Part shown: piece after piece, positions 28,638 to 36,390 of the stretch
How the letters are laid out: every line of letters begins with the position of its first letter
Numbering within the stretch: position 1 is the first letter of the stretch
Assembly (NCBI GenBank): GCA_934675575.1
Contig: CAKUQQ010000005.1
Location: 62,001 to 126,000, forward strand
DNA: 64,000 bases
From: an uncultured Muribaculaceae bacterium
GTDB taxonomy: Bacteria > Bacteroidota > Bacteroidia > Bacteroidales > Muribaculaceae
Direction: 5' to 3'
Made by a program: the position numbers and the translations under genes
The notes under the pieces: model-generated
What the model saw: only the letters and a program-made list of their open reading frames with translations
What the model was told of the DNA's origin: nothing
The model's database searches: none

Positions 28638-29427
28638 GGCTTTCGCTGCCTTGTTGGTGATAATTACCATCGGTTCTTGCACATCACAAAACAAAAGTGA
28701 CAACAATGCCAGAGAGTTGTTCGAAGAAGCAAATGCTTGCTACAGAGCGAATCCCGACTCTGCGTTGCACCTGCTTGATGCCTTAAAAAAGAAATATCCT
28801 GACTCCGTGTCACTGCAAAGGAGTGCTTTACACCTCAGAACACAAATCAACGACATTGTGCTATCGCGTGAAATTGTGGAGAATGACAGCATTTTAGCCA
28901 GTGAAAGCTCTATAAAACAACAACTTTCATCGAAATTCAAGTGGGTTGACGAAAAAGAGATGGTAGAAGGCTTTTGGGTAGAAAACAGACTTGGTGGCAT
29001 TCTTGAGCAGGGCACGGCTTTTCAGCCACGAATTGACAATGGTAACAACATCTATATTGCCACAATAGTGTCTGGTAAAAACTTGGGGTACAACGCCATC
29101 ACAGTCAGCTGCAACGGTAATTCCATATCCACACCAAGAGCTCAAAGCTATTCGTTTGGAGGGCACGAGCTTGTCACATTTCATGGCACAGTGTGCGACT
29201 CCATTTGCAAAATGCTTGCTGACAACATGAATGTCGGTGCCACGGTCACATTTGTTGGTAAGCGGTCATACACCATAAGCCTATCGCCAGAAGTCAGGTC
29301 AGCGATAGAAAACACTTATCGTTATTGTCGCGCAAGCAAATTGGTACACCACGCCACAGGGCTGCAAATATACCTCAAAGAGAAACGTAAAATCAACCAA
29401 AAGCAAATAGAAAAGACTAAATTGTGA
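28615..29427 (+). CDS. Lipoprotein of unknown function (270 aa)
   Basis: The start is set at the ATG at 28615 because a good ribosome-binding site (AAAGGAG, 28602-28608) lies 6 nt upstream and the signal peptide begins there; an earlier in-frame start would put that site inside the gene. The gene overlaps the 3' end of the rel gene by 23 nt. The signal peptide ends at a lipobox cysteine (TIGSC, residue 22). Residues about 30-75 read as a TPR-like helical pair (ELFEEANACYRANPDSALHLLDAL). The remaining part is beta-rich and not recognised. It probably follows rel expression by coupling. Confidence 0.8.
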   Translation: MLRECLIKAFAALLVIITIGSCTSQNKSDNNARELFEEANACYRANPDSALHLLDALKKKYPDSVSLQRSALHLRTQINDIVLSREIVENDSILASESSIKQQLSSKFKWVDEKEMVEGFWVENRLGGILEQGTAFQPRIDNGNNIYIATIVSGKNLGYNAITVSCNGNSISTPRAQSYSFGGHELVTFHGTVCDSICKMLADNMNVGATVTFVGKRSYTISLSPEVRSAIENTYRYCRASKLVHHATGLQIYLKEKRKINQKQIEKTKL

Positions 29428-29434
29428 AAAAGTA

Positions 29435-29463
29435 GAGCTGCTCACAGCTCAATAATTTTTTTC
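29435..29463 (+). terminator. Rho-independent terminator
   Basis: The stem GAGCTG-CTCA-CAGCTC is followed by AATAATTTTTTT, directly after the lipoprotein gene that follows rel. Confidence 0.7.
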
Positions 29464-29464
29464 T

Positions 29465-30112
29465 TCAGTTAGTCAGTGTCACAAGGCATTTGCCGCCTTT
29501 GTAGCACAGCTTTAATATCTGAAACTCGCAAAGTTTTTGTACTAATTCGTTTGATGTTTTTCGTGACAAGTGCATTAGCATGGGGCACTCGTCAACGTCG
29601 ATTTCGCCCTTGTCTTCCACGAGATTCAAAAACTCTTGTTCTTTTTCTGTGAAGTTGATTATCGTTTGTTCACTGCTGCTGGTATTTTGCAAAATTTTCA
29701 CATGCAGCGGATTGGCAAGAATGTTCTCATCGTCCACTCTGTAATATACTCTCCATTCGCCAGACTCATTTGGAGCTTTGACAGGCTTTTTCTTCGCCTC
29801 GTTAATTTGAGCAAAAAGCACACACTTTCCCTCATGCCTGTAAACCGTGTATTCCACGGCCTGTGCAGGCTTACAATAGAGTTGGGCAGCCTGGTCAACC
29901 ATAAATATTTCCTCATCACTCTTTATGCCAGATATGTTGCCATTGTCTTTAACTCCAATCAGCAAATGACCGCCGCTGTTGTTGGCAAAAGCCGAAATGC
30001 TTCGGGCTATCTTCTTTGCATCAGAAATCTGATACTTGAAATCTTGGTGCTCATGCTCACCTTGTTCTATGAGTTTGGCTAAATATTTTTTGTCTTTGAT
30101 TTCCTTTATCAT
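29465..30112 (-). CDS. AlbA_2 (Schlafen-type) domain protein
   Basis: The N-terminal 120 residues match the AlbA_2 domain found in many HTH and ATP-binding annotated proteins: EHQDFKYQISDAKKIARSI, SAFANNSGGHLLIGVKDNG and later RVDDENILANPLH. Such domains are thought to bind nucleic acid or nucleotides. Residues 145-215 look like a winged-helix segment (EQEFLNLVEDKGEIDVDECP). It is a 215-residue single-domain version without the larger ATPase found in longer relatives. The protein lacks a signal peptide. The function is not known; a regulatory role is inferred. A 14-bp inverted repeat lies 38 nt upstream of its start. Confidence 0.8.
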   Translation of the reverse strand: MIKEIKDKKYLAKLIEQGEHEHQDFKYQISDAKKIARSISAFANNSGGHLLIGVKDNGNISGIKSDEEIFMVDQAAQLYCKPAQAVEYTVYRHEGKCVLFAQINEAKKKPVKAPNESGEWRVYYRVDDENILANPLHVKILQNTSSSEQTIINFTEKEQEFLNLVEDKGEIDVDECPMLMHLSRKTSNELVQKLCEFQILKLCYKGGKCLVTLTN

Positions 30113-30149
30113 CAGAATGGGCGAATTAACGTTGTGCTTTGTTAATCAA

Positions 30150-30187
30150 GCTGCCATATTTCACGATATTAAATGAAATATGGCAGC
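30150..30187. repeat. Perfect 14-bp inverted repeat upstream of the AlbA_2 gene
   Basis: GCTGCCATATTTCA (30150-30163) is repeated in inverse form at 30174-30187 with a 10-nt loop. It lies between the SGNH esterase stop and the AlbA_2 start, both on the minus strand. On the minus strand no T run follows, so it may be an operator or an mRNA-stabilising hairpin. On the plus strand a run of eight Ts follows 13 nt later. Confidence 0.6.
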
Positions 30188-30239
30188 CTAAAAGCAGGTG
30201 TTTTTTTTACCTAACTTCTCCTTGACGGTGTGCTACTTG

Positions 30240-31418
30240 TCAATATGTATATGTCATAGGGGGATAGGGCTTGTTTACCTTGTCTTGATACGGCACTTTC
30301 TTGCCGTCAAGAATTGCTTTCAGATATGGCTCCAATTTCTTTGCATAGTAGTAGAAGCCGATATCTGTCAAATGTATGCCATCAACAGTGCCTTCGTTGT
30401 CTGGTCCCCATTGGTTCTTGTTGTCAATGTAGTAGAGATTGCGTGGATTCTCTTTCTTCAGACGCAAATAATTTTTGTGGAAAGCATAGTTCTTTTGTGG
30501 CAAGTATTTTGTAAAAAAGCTATCCCAATTCTGGTAGCTGTAAGTTTGGCCTTCAACCATGAAAATCGGCACATCAGGGTGGGCTTTGCGCAAGATGTTG
30601 ATGAAGTCATAAGTCAATGTGTCGCACATGCCCAGCGTGCAGTTTGGAATAGGGTCGATGATATAGGCTGTGACGTTTGGTATCTTGGCCATTGCGCGAG
30701 CCATGCAGAAGTCCATTTTACCTTCTCCGCTTATGCCGATGTTGACACATTCTGCATTGATGTCACGTTGTATTATGCTTGTGCCCACCATGCCTGTGCG
30801 TGTGGCGCAACCGCCTTGCAGCACACTTGTGCCATAGAATACAAATTTCTTTTCTTTGCGTGGCACGTTGACCTTAGGCAACGAAATTTGTGCCGATGGG
30901 TCAATGCCAATTTCCATCCAGTTAACACCATCATATAATGGCAGATAGACGGTGTATTCGTGCCATTTGCCATCTAAGTTGCTGACATAAATCTTTTTCT
31001 GAATTGAGTCTGTCTTGCTTGGACGGTTGCAGTTGACAAATTCCCAAACACCGTCGTCACGCAATATGTAGAGGTCGGTTCCTTTTAATCCTGTGTCGGC
31101 CATGTGGGCCATGTGGGTGTTCCACAACAAGTTGTAGCGAATGCCTATGGTCTTTGAGTTGGTAGCGAACCTGAAGCCTATGCCTGAGCTGCATTGTGCT
31201 CTTTCCCACAGTTCCTTGCGCACGCTGTCTTTCAAATACTTTGGAATGCGCGTAAATGGTGTCAGTGTCTCGGTGTTGGAGAATCCCTTGTTTATCATTC
31301 TGAAAACGTTGGTGTTCAACACATCATAAAACTTCAAGTCATCAACTGGTGCTGCACTTGCGCTGGCAAATGCAACCATGATAAATGTGAATAACAAAAA
31401 TCTGAGTTTTGCTTTCAT
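30240..31418 (-). CDS. Exported SGNH/GDSL esterase
   Basis: A signal peptide (MKAKLRFLLFTFIMVAFASA) precedes a jelly-roll N-terminal domain with the motif GTDLYILRDDG, typical of the GxDLY region that precedes SGNH esterases in Bacteroidota. The catalytic domain shows the block I serine in FYGTSVLQGGCATR, an Asn block (NIGISGEG) and the C-terminal D-x-x-H in DGIHLTDIGF. Together these support an ester-hydrolysing enzyme, most likely acting on acylated carbohydrates outside the cytoplasm. The substrate cannot be read from the sequence. It starts 44 nt after luxS on the same strand and could be co-transcribed with it, although a functional link is not obvious. Confidence 0.88.
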   Translation of the reverse strand: MKAKLRFLLFTFIMVAFASASAAPVDDLKFYDVLNTNVFRMINKGFSNTETLTPFTRIPKYLKDSVRKELWERAQCSSGIGFRFATNSKTIGIRYNLLWNTHMAHMADTGLKGTDLYILRDDGVWEFVNCNRPSKTDSIQKKIYVSNLDGKWHEYTVYLPLYDGVNWMEIGIDPSAQISLPKVNVPRKEKKFVFYGTSVLQGGCATRTGMVGTSIIQRDINAECVNIGISGEGKMDFCMARAMAKIPNVTAYIIDPIPNCTLGMCDTLTYDFINILRKAHPDVPIFMVEGQTYSYQNWDSFFTKYLPQKNYAFHKNYLRLKKENPRNLYYIDNKNQWGPDNEGTVDGIHLTDIGFYYYAKKLEPYLKAILDGKKVPYQDKVNKPYPPMTYTY

Positions 31419-31462
31419 GAGTTCTAAGAATTTTTGAGTTTATAGTTTTTCGTTTGTTTTTA

Positions 31463-31945
31463 TTATTCTGGATAATGCATATTGGCTTCGGTCATGTTTT
31501 CCAGCACCTCCACGAGATATTTCTTGGCTTCCCATTTGGCCATTGGTAAGTTGTGCAGCATGTAGTTGCCGCAGTCGTTGGCAGTGGCACCCGGAATTTC
31601 GCCGTCATATTCCGATATGAATTTGAATGTGTCGGTCATAAGCGGCAAAATGTCTTGTGGCTGAAGGTCGCCTTGCACCAGAAAATAGTTACCAGTGCAG
31701 CAACCCATAGGCCCCCAATACACAATTTTATCACACCATTCTGGATTGTTGCGCAGAAATGTGGCTGCCAGATGCTCTATCGTGTGAAGTGCCGGCTGAC
31801 TTATGGCCGGCTCTTTGTTTGGGCGCTTCATTCTTATGTCGAAAGTGGTCACCATGCCTCCGCCAGCAATTTTATCTTTGCGCGACACATATATGCCACG
31901 AAGCAGCTTTGTGTGATTTATTGTGAAACTTGCAATCTTTTCCAT
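31463..31945 (-). CDS. luxS: S-ribosylhomocysteine lyase (AI-2 synthase)
   Basis: The ATG at 31945 (MEKIASFTINHTKL) is chosen over a TTG 9 nt upstream. The metal-binding HTIEH, the GPMGCCTG motif with the catalytic cysteine, and NDCGNY with the third metal-ligand cysteine are all present. LuxS splits S-ribosylhomocysteine into homocysteine and DPD, the precursor of autoinducer-2. The 160-residue length is normal. It starts 9 nt after the stop of mtnN, whose product supplies its substrate, so the two form an operon that removes S-adenosylhomocysteine. The Cys-Cys pair in the catalytic motif is mildly unusual. Confidence 0.96.
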   Translation of the reverse strand: MEKIASFTINHTKLLRGIYVSRKDKIAGGGMVTTFDIRMKRPNKEPAISQPALHTIEHLAATFLRNNPEWCDKIVYWGPMGCCTGNYFLVQGDLQPQDILPLMTDTFKFISEYDGEIPGATANDCGNYMLHNLPMAKWEAKKYLVEVLENMTEANMHYPE

Positions 31946-31954
31946 GAGTCTCAA

Positions 31955-32635
31955 TTATTTTATTTTTGTGATAAGTTCTTTTAAAATCTCAAATGTTTCA
32001 GCCGGGGCTTTTGTCCAAAAGTCCTTGTATTGCTGCATGTTGTTGGCATTGGCAAGAGGCGAGTCACTAATAACTCTCACACTCAAAAATGGCACATGCT
32101 TCAAGTAGCAAACATGCGCTATTGCTGTCGATTCCATATCCACAGCCAAAACCTGCGGGAAATTATTTTTTATTTCCTTTATTTTGTCAATATTGTCGAT
32201 GAATTGGTCGCCAGAGCAAATCAGTCCTTTTTTCTTGTTCGGGCCAAGAGTCAAAACGTCTGCCATCTCCTTTGAGGTGTTGAAATAAAGAGGAAAACCT
32301 TGAAGCTGGCCTGGGGCATAATCTTGTCCACACCACACATCGTGATAAGCAACTTGCGTGCCTATCACCACATCTAATACGTTTACAGAGCTGTCAGCAC
32401 CTCCAGCAACACCAGTATTGATGATGCAATCAGGAGAATAATGATTTATCATGTTTTGTGTGCCAAATGCGGCGTTCACTTTTCCAATTCCGCATTGCAA
32501 GGCGACTATGCTGTTTGGACCTATGGTCCCGGTATGGAAAGCCACATTGTCAAATGTGGTGGTGCTATGATTTTTAAGAATGGGTATGAGCAATTCCAAT
32601 TCCTTGCCCATTGCCACTATTATTCCAATTTTCAT
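31955..32635 (-). CDS. mtnN: 5'-methylthioadenosine/S-adenosylhomocysteine nucleosidase
   Basis: The start at 32635 (MKIGIIVAMGKELELL) gives 226 residues, the usual length of MTA/SAH nucleosidases. The motif IIVAMGKE carries the N-terminal catalytic Glu. IINTGVAGGAD matches the loop around the ribose, and AVDMESTAIAHVC is the signature with the conserved Met-Glu that binds the ribose. The catalytic Asp in VISDSP follows. The enzyme hydrolyses S-adenosylhomocysteine and methylthioadenosine to adenine plus the thioribose. It precedes luxS by 9 nt, consistent with a joint Pfs-LuxS pathway. Confidence 0.95.
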   Translation of the reverse strand: MKIGIIVAMGKELELLIPILKNHSTTTFDNVAFHTGTIGPNSIVALQCGIGKVNAAFGTQNMINHYSPDCIINTGVAGGADSSVNVLDVVIGTQVAYHDVWCGQDYAPGQLQGFPLYFNTSKEMADVLTLGPNKKKGLICSGDQFIDNIDKIKEIKNNFPQVLAVDMESTAIAHVCYLKHVPFLSVRVISDSPLANANNMQQYKDFWTKAPAETFEILKELITKIK

Positions 32636-32742
32636 TTCGTAGATTTTTTGTAAAATTACAAAATTCTCATAAATAAATAATATAAGTTGCTGATTCTTGA
32701 CGGTGTTTTGACTAATATGGTTGTGATTTTTGGTCCATCGCC

Positions 32743-32773
32743 TTTGTAAAGAGAATCTGGGTTTGTAATTTTG
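32743..32773 (+). promoter_or_regulatory. Promoter of the B3/B4-domain gene
   Basis: TTTG (32743-32746) is followed after 19 nt by TAATTTTG (32766-32773), matching the Bacteroidota consensus, about 32 nt before the start at 32805. Confidence 0.6.
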
Positions 32774-32804
32774 TGATTGGATATTTAAGTAAAATACTTT
32801 GACT

Positions 32805-33476
32805 ATGTTACCCGAAATCAATGTAGATGAAGCTATCATAAAAAATTGTCCGGAGCTGAAAATAGGATTAATAAGAGGCAAGGTTAAAAACAGTGCTACC
32901 AGCGATGCTCTATGGACAGAAATAGAAGCAGAATGTGAAGCTATAAAGGGCAAATACCAACTGCTCGAAATTAATAAACGTCCGGCCATATCAGTTACAA
33001 GAAAACTATATCGAGCTCTGGGCAAGGACCCAGGTCGCTACCGCGTTTCGAGCGAGGCAATGTGCCGCAGAATCATTAAAGGCAGCGGATTATACCGCCT
33101 GACCACACTTGTGGACTTGGTTAACCTTGTTTCGGTGAAAAGCGGTTATGCCATAAGCTGCCTTGATGCCGACCAAATTGCTGGTGATACGCTGACACTT
33201 GGCGTTGGCGCAAATGGCGAAGACTACACCGGCATAGGACGAGGTCCTCTAAATATTGAGGGACTGCCTGTGTATCGAGACGCTGAAGGTGGCATAGCAA
33301 CCCCAACAAGTGACTGCGTCCGCACAGAAATAACCGAAAGCACACAAGCTGTGCAAATCAACATCAATGGCTTTGGCCCGGAAATGCCAATGGACGAGGC
33401 TGTGGAATGGACTTGCGATTTGTTAAGACGCTATGCCTCGGCCACAGATTTGGAAACAAGAATTTTGACTTTTTAA
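32805..33476 (+). CDS. B3/B4 tRNA-binding domain protein
   Basis: The product of 223 residues is a free-standing B3/B4 domain, the fold that forms the editing part of the phenylalanyl-tRNA synthetase beta chain. Recognisable pieces are ISVTRKLYRALGKDPGRYR (residues about 65-85), RLTTLVDLVNLVSVKSGYAI and GVGANGEDYTGIGRGPLNIEG. Stand-alone members may deacylate mischarged tRNA or related substrates; the exact activity here is unknown. I prefer the ATG at 32805 to a TTG 6 nt upstream. It is followed 22 nt later by a YrdC-family gene, another tRNA-related protein, so the two are probably one operon. Confidence 0.85.
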   Translation: MLPEINVDEAIIKNCPELKIGLIRGKVKNSATSDALWTEIEAECEAIKGKYQLLEINKRPAISVTRKLYRALGKDPGRYRVSSEAMCRRIIKGSGLYRLTTLVDLVNLVSVKSGYAISCLDADQIAGDTLTLGVGANGEDYTGIGRGPLNIEGLPVYRDAEGGIATPTSDCVRTEITESTQAVQININGFGPEMPMDEAVEWTCDLLRRYASATDLETRILTF

Positions 33477-33498
33477 TAAATAATAAAAATATGGTGCA

Positions 33499-34098
33499 AT
33501 GAAAATCCTGCAAATTTTGCCGCAAAGCATTGATGACCGTGCCATTGGGCAAGTTGTTGATGTGATAAAGGATGGGGGATTGGTGATTTATCCCACCGAC
33601 AGCATTTATGCCATAGGCTGCGATGCACTTAACAACAATGCAATAGAACGTATTTGCGCCATAAAGTCAATGAAATCGGCGAAAACGAACTTGTCGATTA
33701 TTTGTGAAAGCATCTCTGAAGTTGCACACTATGCAAAGCTTGACAATAGTCAGTTTAGGCTGTTGAAGTCTTGCTTGCCTGGACCATACACATTCTTGTT
33801 GCCAGCATTGTCTAAGTTGCCAAAGGCATTTAAGGGAAGGCGCATTGTGGGTATCAGAATTCCCGACAATCCCATTACCGTGAAGATAGTGCAAAAACTT
33901 GGAAATCCCATTTTTACCACATCTGTTGTCGGCGCAGACAATGACTATATTACGGAACCGGAATTGATAGCCGAAAGTTACGCCGACAAGGTTGATTTGG
34001 TGATTGATGGTGGCAGAGGAGGAATAACGCCAACCACCATAGTCGATTTTACAAAAAAAGAGCCTGTTATCATTAGGCAAGGCTTAGGCTCATTTTAA
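33499..34098 (+). CDS. YrdC/YciO/Sua5-family protein (threonylcarbamoyl-AMP synthase-like)
   Basis: 199 residues covering one YrdC domain: GGLVIYPTDSIYAIGCDA at the N-terminus, the PGPYTFLLPA signature near residue 95, GIRIPDNP and TTSVVGADND. YrdC/TsaC enzymes make threonylcarbamoyl-AMP for the t6A37 tRNA modification. The PGPYTF signature and general pattern look closer to the YciO branch, whose cellular role is less certain. Without a genome-wide view I cannot tell whether another TsaC is present. Its 3' end overlaps the convergent helicase gene by 9 bp. It follows the B3/B4 gene by 22 nt. Confidence 0.88.
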   Translation: MKILQILPQSIDDRAIGQVVDVIKDGGLVIYPTDSIYAIGCDALNNNAIERICAIKSMKSAKTNLSIICESISEVAHYAKLDNSQFRLLKSCLPGPYTFLLPALSKLPKAFKGRRIVGIRIPDNPITVKIVQKLGNPIFTTSVVGADNDYITEPELIAESYADKVDLVIDGGRGGITPTTIVDFTKKEPVIIRQGLGSF

Positions 34099-35442
34099 CT
34101 TATGTCTGTAGTCAAACTCCGCAAGTGTTATTCTAACTTTCTGCCCTTTGATTTTTGTGGCGTTAAGTGTTTTTAGCGCACCTTTTGCGTCTATACCATT
34201 TAAGGCTGCAAGTGCATAGTGGTCATATACGTTAATTATGCCAATTTTGTCGGCTGAAACACTTAGGGTTTTGAGCAAAAATCCTAAAATGTCTTTCTTT
34301 GAGATTTTTTCTTTTCTGCCGGCTTTGAAGTGGAGTGTCTGTATGTTAGTCCGCGAGGGTTTGACTTTAGGCATGTCGCCAATGTTTTTTAAAGCATCGA
34401 CTTTGATGTATGCTGGCATGGTGGTTGCTTCGTCACGAAGGACAAACACGTTGCCGCTTTTGCCATAACGTGCAGTTCTGCCGTTACGATGAGTGAAGCT
34501 TTCACTGTCGGTAGGGCAATCGAAATGAATCACGTTGACCACATCTTTGAAATCGATGCCACGTGCACCAAGGTCGGTAGTTACCAAGATGGCGTAGGTG
34601 CCATTTTCAAATAAGGCTATGGATTTTTCTCTCTCAAGTTGAGTTAGTTTGCCATGCAAAAACTCACAGTAAAATTTAGCTTTACGCAATGTCGTGTAGA
34701 TTTGTTCCACAGCGTCACGCTGGTTTGCAAACACTATGGTCTTTTCGTTTGAAAATGACAGCAAGAGGTTTTTAAGCAAATCTGTTTTTGCGCAGCCGAC
34801 GCTACCAGATACGGCTGTGACGGATATTTTAATGGACGAAGCCTGCTGTTTTGAAAGAAAATCAAATGTTATGGCATCTGCGAAACAATCATATTTTGGC
34901 ATTTCATCAAACTTTGTTGCAGATGTCATTATTGCCTTGTCTATGTTGCGAGGTAAGAATCGGTTGATTTTTGCTATGTCTTCTTCGAATCCAAGTTCCA
35001 GAATTTTATCGAACTCATCTATCACAAGGAAACTAACTTGGCGCAAGCTAACGGAGCGGCGATTGAGCAAGTCAACAAGTCTCCCTGGTGTTGCCACAAT
35101 GATTTCTGGTGTTGCACTCAGAGAGTTAATCTCATCAATGATGCTATGACCGCCATAACAAATCACCGCTTTTACGCCAAATGCGATTTTCTTTATTATT
35201 TCATGCGTCTGCAAGGCCAGTTCTCTGGTTGGAGAAATAATCACCCCCTGGGTGGCAGGGCGTTTGTTCACCGTTGCCAAAAGCGGAACGAGAAAAGCTA
35301 AAGTCTTTCCGGAGCCAGTGGGTGAATACAGAATGATATGCCCTTGCTTTGTGGCAACAGGAAGCATGGCATTTTGAATGTCGTTTAGCTCGTCAATCCC
35401 CAATCTGTCCTTTAGTTGAATCTTAATCTCGTTTATATCCAT
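34090..35442 (-). CDS. DEAD-box RNA helicase with a DbpA-type RNA-binding domain
   Basis: The start is set at 35442 (MDINEIKIQLKDRLG) because the upstream in-frame region runs into a terminator hairpin. The helicase core is complete: Walker A SPTGSGKT, PTRELA, motif II DEFD, SAT (motif III), and HRNGRTARYG (motif VI). The C-terminal 75 residues match the DbpA RNA-binding domain, which in E. coli DbpA targets 23S rRNA hairpin 92. A role in large-subunit maturation is therefore likely. The motif II is DEFD instead of DEAD. The gene is convergent and overlaps the YrdC-family gene by 9 bp. Confidence 0.9.
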   Translation of the reverse strand: MDINEIKIQLKDRLGIDELNDIQNAMLPVATKQGHIILYSPTGSGKTLAFLVPLLATVNKRPATQGVIISPTRELALQTHEIIKKIAFGVKAVICYGGHSIIDEINSLSATPEIIVATPGRLVDLLNRRSVSLRQVSFLVIDEFDKILELGFEEDIAKINRFLPRNIDKAIMTSATKFDEMPKYDCFADAITFDFLSKQQASSIKISVTAVSGSVGCAKTDLLKNLLLSFSNEKTIVFANQRDAVEQIYTTLRKAKFYCEFLHGKLTQLEREKSIALFENGTYAILVTTDLGARGIDFKDVVNVIHFDCPTDSESFTHRNGRTARYGKSGNVFVLRDEATTMPAYIKVDALKNIGDMPKVKPSRTNIQTLHFKAGRKEKISKKDILGFLLKTLSVSADKIGIINVYDHYALAALNGIDAKGALKTLNATKIKGQKVRITLAEFDYRHKLK

Positions 35443-35463
35443 ATCGCTCTTTCGTTTTTTTCT

Positions 35464-35498
35464 GGAAACAAAAGAGTGGAGCATTGCTGTTCCACTCT
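35464..35498 (-). terminator. Rho-independent terminator for the Ala/Lys-rich lipoprotein gene
   Basis: On the minus strand the stem AGAGTGGA...TCCACTCT is followed by TTTTGTTT. It lies downstream of the lipoprotein gene and upstream of the helicase gene. Confidence 0.7.
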
Positions 35499-35528
35499 AA
35501 TAGGTGTGTTATTTACTTGTTAAATTTA

Positions 35529-36158
35529 TTATTTGCCCAGCAGTTTCTTGGCCGCATCGCTTGCGGCTTTGTTCACAGCCTTGTTGACAGCATCATTGGC
35601 TTTTTTCTGGGCATTTTCTATTTTTTCATTAGCCTTTTTTGCAGCTTCGTCATTCTTCTTTTGCAAGTCTTCCACAGCTTTGTTGGCTTTGTCAACAGTT
35701 TGTTTTTTAGCTGCATCAACGGCAGAGTTTACAGCCTTATTGGCTGCGCTGTTGGCACTGTCGGCCACTTGTTTGCCAGCAGCTACTGCTGCTTTTTTCA
35801 CGTTTTCTGGCAAGGCAATGGCTTTGTTGACCACGTCTTTCCATGTGGGCAGAACCTCCTGAATAGTCTCTTTGTTGGCTTCAACCACGGCTTTCACTTT
35901 AGATGCGTACTCGCTTGCCTTGGCTGTATCGCCCTGTGCCAAATAGTAGTTTACTTGAGCCTGTGTCTTGTCGAGAAGGTTCTTAACGGCAGTGCTGTCT
36001 TTAGCAGAAGCTAAATTTGCAAGAGAATCGCTGAATTGCTCCACTGAAAGAGAGTCAGAAGCTGTGCTGCTGGCAGCATCAGCAGTCTTGGCGGTATTGC
36101 TGCAAGAATAGAATGACAATGCGGAACATGCCGCAAAAAGAATTAATAACTTCCTCAT
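35529..36158 (-). CDS. Ala/Lys-rich helical lipoprotein (209 aa)
   Basis: A signal peptide (MRKLLILFAACSALSFYS) leads to a lipobox cysteine at residue 19. A Ser/Asp/Ala linker follows, then from about residue 45 to the end an almost uninterrupted amphipathic helix very rich in Ala, Lys, Asn and Asp, with repeated 11-residue-like units such as AANKAVNSAVDAAKK and KANEKIENAQKKANDAV. Such composition recalls LEA-like and apolipoprotein-like helices, or a coiled coil that spans part of the periplasm. No enzyme motif is present and I do not recognise a family. The gene has its own terminator on the downstream side and a T-rich hairpin upstream. Confidence 0.82.
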   Translation of the reverse strand: MRKLLILFAACSALSFYSCSNTAKTADAASSTASDSLSVEQFSDSLANLASAKDSTAVKNLLDKTQAQVNYYLAQGDTAKASEYASKVKAVVEANKETIQEVLPTWKDVVNKAIALPENVKKAAVAAGKQVADSANSAANKAVNSAVDAAKKQTVDKANKAVEDLQKKNDEAAKKANEKIENAQKKANDAVNKAVNKAASDAAKKLLGK

Positions 36159-36277
36159 AATGAAATGCTTTTGGATTTGTTTTACTATATGATTGTTGAT
36201 TTTATTATTCGTTTGACTTTATTTTTGCGATAAAATTATATCTTTTTTTGACAAATTGTCATTTTACCATGATGAAA

Positions 36278-36347
36278 AACACAAAAAGAACACAATGCCT
36301 TTTCGTGTTTCGCATGGCAAGCGTGCATTTCACAGGCATTGCGTTCT
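36278..36347 (-). terminator. Long hairpin downstream of the exported-protein gene
   Basis: AGAACACAATGCCT (36287-36300) pairs with AGGCATTGCGTTCT (36334-36347) with one mismatch, enclosing a loop of 33 nt. On the minus strand it is followed by TTTTTGTGTTTTT, so it probably terminates the sigma/anti-sigma operon. Confidence 0.6.
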
Positions 36348-36390
36348 AAGAATAACACCTATTATCAATAATAGCGTCTGCGGCTATCGA

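Noticed and set aside
32636..33025. Long N-terminal extension of mtnN
   Set aside because: The extra 130 residues lack similarity to nucleosidases and lie over the divergent B3/B4 gene; the family start MKIGIIVAMG is at 32635.
35443..35484. Earlier ATG for the helicase gene at 35484
   Set aside because: The region is the terminator hairpin of the upstream lipoprotein gene and encodes no conserved residues.
35529..36158. Lys/Ala repeats read as a tandem DNA repeat
   Set aside because: The repetition is at the protein level with varying codons; no exact DNA repeat unit is maintained.
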